From: Clostridium sp. CMCC3677
GTDB lineage: Bacteria; Bacillota; Clostridia; Clostridiales; Clostridiaceae
Assembly (NCBI RefSeq): GCF_023845585.1
Contig: NZ_JAMQHS010000003.1
Coordinates: 186,001-250,000 of the forward strand
Direction: 5' to 3'
DNA: 64,000 nt
Positions 27,361 through 34,989 of this stretch are shown here, piece by piece. The notes under the pieces are model-generated. The model did no database searches. It was not told the DNA's origin and saw only the letters and a list, made by a program, of their open reading frames with translations. Position 1 is the stretch's first letter. Each line of letters starts with the position of its first letter. The position numbers and the translations under genes are program-made.

Positions 27361-29669
27361 TACTTCTTCTTTTTACTTGGTTTATATTTGGCTATCTCTT
27401 CTTCTATAATCTTAAAAAATGTCTTAACAGTTTCACCTTCATTTAGTATAAGAACTTCTATTGCATCTTCAAGGACATCCATTGTATAAATATGAAAATC
27501 ACCATTACTAATACTCTCTTCCACTTCTTTTTCTAAGATTAGTTCATCTTTATTCATACTAGGAATCAATACACCTTTGCCACTAATATTATCTATAGTC
27601 TTACATACAGTATAAAAGCCTTCAATCTTTTCATTAACCATTCCTATTGGCTGTACTTCTCCAAATTGATTTATTGATCCTGTTACTGCAATATTTTGTT
27701 TTATCGGTCTTTTACTAATGGCTGAAAGCATGCATATTATTTCTGCAACAGAAGCACTATCACCTTCAACTAGTGAATACGTTTGTTCAAAACTCAACTG
27801 AAAATCTACTGGTAAGCTTTCATAAGGACTCAATAAAGTATTTATTAAACCTCTTAAAATTACAATAGATTTTTCATGAATATTTCCACTTAATTTGCAT
27901 TCATTATGAACATCAATTATTCTACCACTGCCTTGAAATGCTAAACAAGTTATTCTCATAGGTCTTCCCAAGCTAAATAAACTTGTGCCAATAACCGCTA
28001 ATCCATTAATAGATCCAACCTTTTCACCTTTAATAGCTATTAATATTTTATTATTCTTATAACTTTCTAGCATCTCTTCTTTAATATCTTTATCATCACA
28101 ATGATAGCTACTAATAACATCATCTCTAATTACAGAGAATCTCCCCTCACTATTTGCTTTATCATTAGCTAGATATAATATTCTATCAATATAGTAATTA
28201 TCCACAGAAATCTTATTTCTATCCCCTATAATTCTAGATAAATATTTAAAAATTTCTTCTATTGATTCTTGATCCATATCTAAAAGATTTTCATTTTTTG
28301 CTTTATTTTTTATATAATTTGCAACTAAACTTCTTGATGCATCATTACATTTCAATTGATTTTCCATTTCAACTTTAAATGGGAATATTCTTTTAAATTC
28401 TTCGTCTTTCTCGTGAAGTATACTAAATGCCTCATAATCACCTATTAAAATAACTTTCACATTAATTGGTATAGACTCAGGTTTTAAGCCTTCTAAAGAT
28501 AGAACATCTAAATAATTTTTTGTATAACTATAGTCTATTTTTCCAAGCATTAGTATTTTCTTTAAATAATAATAACTATACCCACTAGATAGTAATGAAT
28601 TAAGATTTAAAATTAAACAACCTTCATTAGCTTTTAATAAGCTTCCAGGATGTATTAACTCTATGTCTGGCAAATATCCTCCATTACTATTCTTATATTC
28701 AATATTTCCAATCAAATTATTTATTGTGGGATCTTCTTCAAAAATAACTCTTGGATGTGGTATATTTTTATTATCCACAAGAACTCTAACTTCAAATTTT
28801 GTGAAAATATCATCTATATATTGCTGATCCTCTTCTAGACTTACTGTATAGCATTCAACTATCTGCTCTTCAATCCAATCAAACATTTGAGAAAGATACA
28901 TACAAGTAAATTTATCAGTTACAAATTCAAATAATAAATCTTCCTTCATTTCTTTCATTTCTTTTTTAAGATATTTTTCATAAATAACTCTTAATTCATT
29001 AATTGATTTAATTTCAAGTGCAGTTAGCTTATCTAGTACAACTTGTGCTTCCTTTTTCAATTCTGATACTTGTTCCTTGATTACCCCCTGTTCGTCATTT
29101 TCCAATTCATCATACTCATCTTCTGTCATCTCATTTCCTTGAGATTTTAATGGAATAAATACAAAACCACCATTTGTTGCTTTTACTTCAAAATTATTTT
29201 CCTTTGCTTTTTTCATTAAATTAGAAATACACTCATTCCTTTGTTCCTTGGTTTCTTCAAGTAACTCCTCTTTTTCCTTATCAGATGAGCCATTATAAAA
29301 TTCTATTACACAATCAAAATATTGATTCTTTATATCGTCAATTTGTTCTTTTAATAGTGTTCCTTTTCCACTTGGTAAAAATAAAACTTTTGGATTTAAT
29401 ATATCTTCAGTAGTAACATAGCATATATCTTTAGGTGCACTTTCCTCTTCGTATATCTTTGAAATATAATCCATCAAGTCAGTTAATTTATTCATTGCAA
29501 ATGAATCAATATAATATAAGTTGTATCCATTTTTCTTAATTTTTAAAGCTCTTTTTATATCATTTAATCTTGAAGTAACTTCTGGTAATTCTGCAAGACG
29601 TTCTTTCTCAGATAATTCTTTAAAAGAACATTTAAATATAACTTCACTTGGAGTTAATTCATTTTTCAT
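27360..29669 (-). CDS. LonC-like S16 protease with degenerate ATPase motifs
   Basis: A 769-residue AAA_32/Lon-family protein. The C-terminal S16 domain has the Ser-Lys dyad: S638 in EGDSASVAEI and K681 in VNEKIEGF, the standard 43-residue separation. The N-terminal module lacks a P-loop: GYN is followed by LYYIDSFAMNKLTD at 51-64 where GPxGTGKT is expected. The Walker B-like LILD reads LILN. This resembles LonC of Meiothermus, an ATP-independent Lon-like protease. A strong AAGGAGG sits 66 bases upstream of the ATG, with only weak AAGTGG nearby. Substrates unknown; next to the spoIIA operon. Confidence 0.87.
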   Translation of the reverse strand: MKNELTPSEVIFKCSFKELSEKERLAELPEVTSRLNDIKRALKIKKNGYNLYYIDSFAMNKLTDLMDYISKIYEEESAPKDICYVTTEDILNPKVLFLPSGKGTLLKEQIDDIKNQYFDCVIEFYNGSSDKEKEELLEETKEQRNECISNLMKKAKENNFEVKATNGGFVFIPLKSQGNEMTEDEYDELENDEQGVIKEQVSELKKEAQVVLDKLTALEIKSINELRVIYEKYLKKEMKEMKEDLLFEFVTDKFTCMYLSQMFDWIEEQIVECYTVSLEEDQQYIDDIFTKFEVRVLVDNKNIPHPRVIFEEDPTINNLIGNIEYKNSNGGYLPDIELIHPGSLLKANEGCLILNLNSLLSSGYSYYYLKKILMLGKIDYSYTKNYLDVLSLEGLKPESIPINVKVILIGDYEAFSILHEKDEEFKRIFPFKVEMENQLKCNDASRSLVANYIKNKAKNENLLDMDQESIEEIFKYLSRIIGDRNKISVDNYYIDRILYLANDKANSEGRFSVIRDDVISSYHCDDKDIKEEMLESYKNNKILIAIKGEKVGSINGLAVIGTSLFSLGRPMRITCLAFQGSGRIIDVHNECKLSGNIHEKSIVILRGLINTLLSPYESLPVDFQLSFEQTYSLVEGDSASVAEIICMLSAISKRPIKQNIAVTGSINQFGEVQPIGMVNEKIEGFYTVCKTIDNISGKGVLIPSMNKDELILEKEVEESISNGDFHIYTMDVLEDAIEVLILNEGETVKTFFKIIEEEIAKYKPSKKKK

Positions 29670-29848
29670 AAACCATATCCACTTCGAAGTTTTTTTCTAT
29701 AACTTAAACTGTGATTAAATCTTCAAAAGTAGTTTCCTCCTTAAATTAGTAGTATATTAATATTAATATTCTTCAACTGAAAAAATAGAGATAGTTTTTT
29801 ATTTTTTCTCCATATTTTAATATATTATTTACTACTAATTTTTTATAA

Positions 29849-30772
29849 TTAAGCTAAAACTTCATTAAAAACTCCTTGATTTTTACTTATTAAGAACGAA
29901 TATGTACTAAATGCTAATAATTCGTCCAAATATTTTATATTTTCCTCTTCCATACTCATAAATACAATAACTAAAGCAAGTATATTTCTAAATCCTTTAT
30001 CTATATAAAATTCATATTCAAGTTCTTCATCACATAAATATTCTACAACTTCCTTCATTTTTCTTATGATTTCATGTACATCTTGTTTTTTTACCAAAAC
30101 TCCTAGTACACTCAAAAATTGATTACTTATCTTGAAATCATTTTTTTCTAAGGATTTTAACAGTTCTTCAGCCTTGCAGGTTGCATCTTCATAACCATTT
30201 AACAGTATTGTATTAGTCAATCCTTGTACGCTATTATTAGAGAATAAATCCAAATGTAAAACATAATTAAAAACTTGTTCCATATATTCAGTTATAGAAT
30301 TAAATTCATTACAATTTATTGCTAATAGCGTACAGAATAAATAATCATCCTCTTTTGTTACGTTTCCATATTTAGATTTTATTATTTTAAATATTTCTTT
30401 AGTTTTATAAATTATATCTTGCCTATTTTCTTTATCTACATATTTTACTATTGAATATGCCGATAAAACTAAATAGCCACAATCTTTTAAATTTTCTTCT
30501 AATAATGACTCAAATACACCAATTATTTCATCAATTAAATCTGTTTTATCTTTTTTATCATTCATCACTGATATTAAAAATGATAATATATATAGCATAT
30601 CCCCTCTAAACGAAGACATTCTAGACGTTTTATCTTTAATAAATTTTCTTATATATTTAATTTCATCAAATTTAATTTCTTTATTATAATATCCATTAAG
30701 TAAAGAAGAAAAATGATTAATATAATCTCCATCATATCTTAATGTTTCTTTAGCATTAAGATAGTTATTCAC
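29849..30772 (-). CDS. DUF4003-like protein of unknown function
   Basis: Helical 307-residue protein as called from a GTG at 30772. TSRMSSFRGDMLYILSFLIS and GYLVLSAYSIVKY resemble DUF4003 proteins, a moderately confident match; biochemical function is unknown. The GTG has no ribosome site. Reading stays open upstream, and AGGGGGAG at 30815-30822 lies six bases before an AUA codon (30806-30808) that would add 12 residues (DTNTRIVCDTTV after the initiator). The true start may be this non-standard AUA. No clear terminator follows. The preceding gene, a holin-like one, is 223 bases away. Confidence 0.65.
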   Translation of the reverse strand: MNNYLNAKETLRYDGDYINHFSSLLNGYYNKEIKFDEIKYIRKFIKDKTSRMSSFRGDMLYILSFLISVMNDKKDKTDLIDEIIGVFESLLEENLKDCGYLVLSAYSIVKYVDKENRQDIIYKTKEIFKIIKSKYGNVTKEDDYLFCTLLAINCNEFNSITEYMEQVFNYVLHLDLFSNNSVQGLTNTILLNGYEDATCKAEELLKSLEKNDFKISNQFLSVLGVLVKKQDVHEIIRKMKEVVEYLCDEELEYEFYIDKGFRNILALVIVFMSMEEENIKYLDELLAFSTYSFLISKNQGVFNEVLA

Positions 30773-30995
30773 TGTAGTATCACAAACTATTCTGGTATTC
30801 GTATCTATTATGATCTCCCCCTAGTTTTTTACTAATCTATTAATTACTTTCTTTATTTAATTATATAATGTCTTTATGACATATTTGTGTCTAAATTTAT
30901 TATTTAATTATTAATAAATAACATCTTTCTTAATTATATATATGAATTAGTAAGTTTTTAGGGTATGTCTAATAGTATTAATTAGTTTATTATAT

Positions 30996-31217
30996 CTATC
31001 TAATTTTGCTTCTTATTTCATTAATAGTTGAACTTATTGAATCTAGTGTATTTAACTTTTCAGTAAGTTGTTTTATTATATCTTGATAGTTTTTCTCTCT
31101 CTCTTCTTGTCTTAAGTCTCTATTTTCTTGTGCTTTTAATATATAAACTATAAGAACACAACTTAAAATTGTCCAAACTCCTTGAGTTGCAGCTATTTTT
31201 ATTAATTGATCAAACAT
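30996..31217 (-). CDS. UviB/BhlA-family holin-like peptide
   Basis: A 73-residue protein with an N-terminal membrane segment (about 8-28, ATQGVWTILSCVLIVYIL) followed by a charged coiled coil rich in E, R and K. The TQGVW segment and layout match UviB of clostridial bacteriocin plasmids and BhlA phage holins, proposed to permeabilise the membrane for release of a product. It overlaps the sigma-factor gene by eight bases, so the two are co-translated. No endolysin, bacteriocin or toxin gene is adjacent. Confidence 0.8.
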   Translation of the reverse strand: MFDQLIKIAATQGVWTILSCVLIVYILKAQENRDLRQEEREKNYQDIIKQLTEKLNTLDSISSTINEIRSKIR

Positions 31218-31755
31218 AAATTGCCTCCCTATATAATATATTCTTTAAAAATTTCAAAGCTTGTCTTTTAGATTTATTTACTGCTTGTCTTGATATTTTT
31301 AATCTTTCTGCAATTTCCTTATCTGATAACTGTAAATAAAACTTTAAAAAAATTATTTTCTTTTGTTTAGGCTTTAATAATGAAATCAAATCCTTAAATA
31401 TTACATTTGAATATTCATCATTGTTAATATTTTTGTCTAGTACATTTAAAAGTTCTTCATCGGAATTATAAGTTATAAAGGTTCTATACGAATTTATTTT
31501 ATAATATAAATTTATTGATTTATTCTTAATGCATCTTCTCATATATTTTAATATTTCTTCATCATCATTAAACTTTTTCAAATCCAATTGTAAGGCAAGT
31601 TCATATAAATATATAATCAAATCTGTAGATGCTTCTGGATATTTTAACTTATAACTCAAATAATTAATTTTAGAATTAAAATGAGACACTATATCCATAA
31701 AATTATTGGATTGTTCTTGAAATAATTTCATTTTTTTTAATAAATCTGTAGGCAT
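31210..31755 (-). CDS. UviA/TcdR-like alternative sigma factor
   Basis: A 181-residue small sigma factor. The region-2-like part covers about 20-90, including LIIYLYELALQLDLKKF and YMRRCIKNKSINLYYK. Region 4 is LKPKQKKIIFLKFYLQLSDKEIAERLKISRQAVNKSKRQALK at about 125-170. The length, poor region 2 conservation and pairing with a UviB-type holin gene match UviA, TcdR, BotR and TetR, which drive bacteriocin or toxin genes in clostridia. AAGGAG precedes the ATG. A candidate self-recognised promoter lies upstream. Target genes other than its own operon are unknown. Confidence 0.83.
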   Translation of the reverse strand: MPTDLLKKMKLFQEQSNNFMDIVSHFNSKINYLSYKLKYPEASTDLIIYLYELALQLDLKKFNDDEEILKYMRRCIKNKSINLYYKINSYRTFITYNSDEELLNVLDKNINNDEYSNVIFKDLISLLKPKQKKIIFLKFYLQLSDKEIAERLKISRQAVNKSKRQALKFLKNILYREAIYV

Positions 31756-31808
31756 ACGATCACTCCTTAAGTTGCTTTAACTCCATAACAAGAGCTTTAT
31801 ATACCTAC

Positions 31809-31837
31809 TAAAAGTAAAAATATAAAAAAAATGTAAA
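31809..31837 (-). promoter_or_regulatory. Candidate UviA/TcdR-type promoter of the sigma-holin operon
   Basis: On the minus strand TTTACA (31832-31837), 17 bases, CTTTTA (31809-31814), about 54 bases before the sigma gene start. TTTACA with a CTTT-type -10 is the pattern reported for TcdR-group sigma factors. The remaining intergenic stretch, 31838-32143, is AT-rich with nothing else I can identify. Confidence 0.55.
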
Positions 31838-32143
31838 CCTATTTTTTCAATTTATGTATTTTTATTCAAACAAAATTCTACAAAAACAAATATAATAGTT
31901 CTATATTTGATAAATATTATTATGAAAATTATAATTTATCCTCCTAAATATTCCATCAAAATCCAATAATTGTTACTCAAACTTTACAATTACCAACATA
32001 AATAGTTATTAAAGTAAATAAAACTCAATGCTTTTAAATGTTTTAAATTAGAATAATCAATTTAGGCGCATGAAAATAAATAACAATATTATGTTTAATA
32101 GCTATTTTAATTTCATCATGTAAATTTTCAAAACTAAAAAAAA

Positions 32144-32183
32144 GCAGCATATAACTTTGTATAAAAACAAACTTATATACTGC
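32144..32183 (-). terminator. Terminator of thiC
   Basis: A 17-bp stem with one mismatch and a wobble (GCAGTATATAAGTTTGT with ACAAAGTTATATGCTGC) is followed by eight T on the minus strand, 15 bases past the thiC stop. Confidence 0.88.
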
Positions 32184-32197
32184 CATCTCTATTTTTA

Positions 32198-33505
32198 TTA
32201 ATCCCTTATTATATTTAAATTTTCACCATTTAATATTTTCTTCATTGTCCTCATGGAACACATTTTACCACACATAGTACATGTTTCTTCATCATGTGGT
32301 TTTGACTCTTCTCTATATTTTTTAGGTTTTGTTGAATCCATAGCGAGTTCCATCATCTTTTCCCAATTAAGCTCTGCTCTTTCCTTACTCATCTTATCAT
32401 CCCAAACTTTAGCTCTTGGTATTCCTTTAGCTATATCTGCTGCATGAGCTGCTATCTTGGTTGCAATAATACCTTCTTTCATATCATCTAAATTAGGTAA
32501 TCTTAAATGTTCCGCTGGTGTTACATAACATAAAAAATCAGCTCCATAAGTTGCCGCAATAGCCCCACCTATTGCAGATGTTATATGATCATAGCCTGGT
32601 GCTACATCTGTAACTAATGGTCCTAGCACATAAAATGGTGCTCCATGACATAGCTTCTTTTCAAGAATCATATTAGCTTCAATTTCATTTAAAGGCATAT
32701 GTCCTGGACCTTCTATTATTATTTGAACATTTTTTGCCCATGCTCTTTTTGTTAATTCCCCCATTGTTATTAATTCTTTAATTTGAGATGCATCCGTAGC
32801 ATCATTTATTGACCCTGGTCTACACGCATCTCCTAATGAAATTGTAATATCATATTTAGCACATATATCTAGTAATCTATCAAAATGCTCATAAAATGGA
32901 TTTTCCTTATTATTTAATTCCATCCATGCAAATAATAAAGAACCACCTCTTGAAACTATATTAGTTAACCTTTTATTTCTTTTTACAGTTTCTATGGCTT
33001 CCTTATTTAACCCTGCATGAATTGTTATAAAGTCAACTCCATCTTGTCCATGTTTTTCTACTACTCTAAAAAATTCATCTACAGTTATATCCTTTAATTC
33101 CTTATCATAAAATCCTAATGCATCATATATTGGAACTGTTCCTATCATAGCTGGTGACATATCAATTATTTTTTTTCTTAACCCTTCAGTTTTTCCATAA
33201 TTAGAAAGATCCATGATAGCTTCTGCTTTCATTTCAATTGCTGTACGAACCTTTTCTAATTCCATCTCAAAATTTTGACAATCCTTTGAAATACCTAAAT
33301 TAACATTTATTTTAGTTCTTAAACCTTGTCCAACGCCCTCTGCACTTAAACTCTTATGATTTTTATTAGCAGGTATTGCAATTTTACCTTGTGCTACTAA
33401 CTCTCTCAAATCCCCTACATTAATATTTTCTTTTTTTGCTACTAAATTCATTTCAGCTGTAATAATTCCTTTTTTAGCAGCATCCATTTGTGTTGTATAA
33501 CTCAT
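32198..33505 (-). CDS. thiC: Phosphomethylpyrimidine synthase ThiC
   Basis: Radical-SAM enzyme turning aminoimidazole ribotide into the thiamine pyrimidine HMP-P. The 435-residue length is the short form common in anaerobes, lacking the long N-terminal extension. Conserved blocks include [52 protein letters not shown] and [10 protein letters not shown]. The C-terminal cluster motif is CTMCGKMC followed by SMR. The only thiamine gene here, with its own promoter, TPP riboswitch and a second structured leader. Confidence 0.96.
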   Translation of the reverse strand: MSYTTQMDAAKKGIITAEMNLVAKKENINVGDLRELVAQGKIAIPANKNHKSLSAEGVGQGLRTKINVNLGISKDCQNFEMELEKVRTAIEMKAEAIMDLSNYGKTEGLRKKIIDMSPAMIGTVPIYDALGFYDKELKDITVDEFFRVVEKHGQDGVDFITIHAGLNKEAIETVKRNKRLTNIVSRGGSLLFAWMELNNKENPFYEHFDRLLDICAKYDITISLGDACRPGSINDATDASQIKELITMGELTKRAWAKNVQIIIEGPGHMPLNEIEANMILEKKLCHGAPFYVLGPLVTDVAPGYDHITSAIGGAIAATYGADFLCYVTPAEHLRLPNLDDMKEGIIATKIAAHAADIAKGIPRAKVWDDKMSKERAELNWEKMMELAMDSTKPKKYREESKPHDEETCTMCGKMCSMRTMKKILNGENLNIIRD

Positions 33506-33515
33506 AAAAAAAAAT

Positions 33516-33555
33516 CCTCCCTTATTATAAAAATTAGATAATTTTTCTAAGGGGG
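33516..33555 (-). promoter_or_regulatory. Hairpin masking the thiC ribosome binding site
   Basis: On the transcript, CCCCCTTA (33548-33555) pairs with TAAGGGAGG (33516-33524), extended by AAAAATTA/TAATTTTT inside. AAGGGAGG, the thiC Shine-Dalgarno, is therefore within the stem. It lies far downstream of the riboswitch terminator. Confidence 0.6.
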
Positions 33556-33672
33556 ATAACCTAAATAAATAACAACCTGTCTTTTCTAATCACAATATAT
33601 TATATATAAATTTCATTTCTTTAAAACATAGCATTCTAGGAATTATACTCAGATTTAAAATTTTTATAAATT

Positions 33673-33793
33673 CCTAAAGAAGAACAAAATCGCTAAGGCG
33701 ACTTTGGAGCCGTCGATTTTTTTAGCCATGCGCCCTTTCCAAACGCAGTGCAGGAATAATGGTGCGGCATATGATTATTTTTTATTCTTTAGG
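33673..33793. repeat. GC-richer element with 9-bp terminal inverted repeats in the thiC leader
   Basis: CCTAAAGAA (33673-33681) and its exact inverse TTCTTTAGG (33785-33793) bound about 120 bases that are visibly richer in G and C than the surroundings. A third CCTAAAGAA lies at 33862-33870. Inside, AAAATCG...CGATTTT (33686-33720) encloses GGC/GCC pairing and is followed by T on the plus strand. No ORF is convincing. It could be a MITE or a structured RNA. Confidence 0.55.
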
Positions 33794-33871
33794 GGTACTC
33801 ATAATACCTTTAAAACACATTATTTTAAAAGTTATCCACAAATTTTTTAATAATATAAATTCCTAAAGAAT

Positions 33872-33895
33872 AAAAAAAGCTTGCACTAAGCAAGC
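33872..33895 (-). terminator. Intrinsic terminator of the TPP riboswitch
   Basis: GCTTGC and GCAAGC form a stem around a 5-base loop, followed by seven T on the minus strand. It is about 40 bases after the riboswitch aptamer and before thiC, so it is the likely expression platform. Confidence 0.85.
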
Positions 33896-33935
33896 ATAAA
33901 ATACCACTACATATAAATATATACAGTAAGTAAAT

Positions 33936-34020
33936 AAGCTTCCCTACGATGGTACTAACCATATCAGGTTATTAGAGTTAGGATATCCTTCTCAGCCGTT
34001 AAAAACGGCACCCCTAGCAA
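33936..34020 (-). ncRNA. TPP (thiamine pyrophosphate) riboswitch
   Basis: Read on the minus strand, the THI-box signature is present in order: TAGGGGTGC, CTGAGA (33990-33995), AACCTGATATGGTTAGTACC and ATCGTAGGGAAGC. A GCT/AGC closing pair flanks it. Thiamine pyrophosphate binding should favour the downstream terminator and repress thiC. Confidence 0.96.
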
Positions 34021-34038
34021 AATATTCTATTTTAATTA

Positions 34039-34067
34039 ATTATATCTAAATAATTCACTTATTTCAA
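34039..34067 (-). promoter_or_regulatory. Sigma-A promoter of thiC
   Basis: TTGAAA (34062-34067), 17 bases, perfect TATAAT (34039-34044) on the minus strand, just upstream of the TPP riboswitch. Confidence 0.85.
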
Positions 34068-34281
34068 CTTATAATTTTATTTATAAAAATTGCTATGAAA
34101 CATATTATTTTAATAATCACAAATACTATATGAATTAATTAGATTTTACATGTCACTTTAAAATACAATCAAATGCTAATATGTATGGTACTTAATAAAC
34201 TATTATGATATAATAAGCTAGATATAATAGGTTTTTTATTTTAATTGATAAATATATTCTTATTAAAAAGGAGAGTCATAA

Positions 34282-34713
34282 ATGGGTTTAAAAGAAAAAT
34301 TTTCTGGAAAATTTAATAAGTATTTTCAAGACGCATATCTTGAAAAGTATGGAGATAGAATTACAAGTACATCTGGAACTGTTTTATCAGTAAAGGTTTT
34401 TGAAAAAAGTTACTTTATATTTCATAAGTTATTAGTTGAAATGGTAGTTAAACCTGAAGTTGGTAGATCTGTTGTTAAATGTTTTTATAAACAAAATAAA
34501 TGGTTTAAAAAAACCGAATTTATTACTGTATCTCAAGGCCATAAAGTAATAATAATGGGTGTTAAAGGCGAGAAAATAAAGAAAAAAGATACTACAGAAG
34601 CTATTCAAATAATGAATGTATTAAATCTTACAACTAAAAAAGACTTAATACCTGTTGACCATAGTGAATTAAAAAAATCACGTCAACAAGCTACTAAAAT
34701 GATGAGAAGATAA
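34282..34713 (+). CDS. Hypothetical cytoplasmic protein
   Basis: Unrecognised 143-residue basic protein (MGLKEKFSGKFNKYFQDAYLEKYG at the start), with no signal peptide or membrane segment. The middle is beta-rich (ITSTSGTVLSVKVFEKSYFIFHKLLVEMVV), and a charged helix ends it (SELKKSRQQATKMMRR). AAAAAGGAGAG lies well placed before the ATG, and a strong terminator follows. Monocistronic on the plus strand between divergent thiC and the Ca-ATPase. Certain as a gene, unknown in function. Confidence 0.82.
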   Translation: MGLKEKFSGKFNKYFQDAYLEKYGDRITSTSGTVLSVKVFEKSYFIFHKLLVEMVVKPEVGRSVVKCFYKQNKWFKKTEFITVSQGHKVIIMGVKGEKIKKKDTTEAIQIMNVLNLTTKKDLIPVDHSELKKSRQQATKMMRR

Positions 34714-34740
34714 TTTTATTAATTTACACATGAAAACAAA

Positions 34741-34773
34741 AGTACCAATTGAAAATCTCAATTGGTACTTTTT
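34741..34773 (+). terminator. Terminator of the 34282 gene
   Basis: A 12-bp perfect stem, AGTACCAATTGA/TCAATTGGTACT, with loop AAATC, followed by TTTTTATT on the plus strand. Confidence 0.93.
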
Positions 34774-34800
34774 TATTACCTTGTTGTATAGCATATGCTA

Positions 34801-34988
34801 ATGTTAACCTTGTAGTGTAAGAGCGCAGTGGCATTGTAATTTACTTTTTAAAATTCTTAATGAGTATTGTCACATTTACTGCTTGTCTCAATTTTATATT
34901 GAGAACAAGCTAAAATTGGACTATACTCATTTTAGTATTTTTAAAGGAAATTACTCAGTCCACGAGCTTTATACTACAAGATTAACAT
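34801..34988. repeat. Hairpin element copy A inside an outer palindrome
   Basis: Outer arms ATGTTAACCTTGTAGTG (34801 on) and CTACAAGATTAACAT (to 34988) are inverted copies. Between them is a roughly 140-base element running from GCAGTGGCATTGTAATTTAC to AATTACTCAGTCCAC. It is itself a long imperfect hairpin with CTTGTCTC...GAGAACAAG near the tip. Homologous elements are at 39408-39558 (opposite orientation) and 39630-39812. It abuts the ATPase stop codon. Confidence 0.85.
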
Positions 34989-34989
34989 C

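Noticed and set aside
30996..31755. Prophage remnant as source of the sigma-holin pair
   Set aside because: No integrase, endolysin, structural gene or attachment-site pair was seen around it; base composition matches the neighbours.
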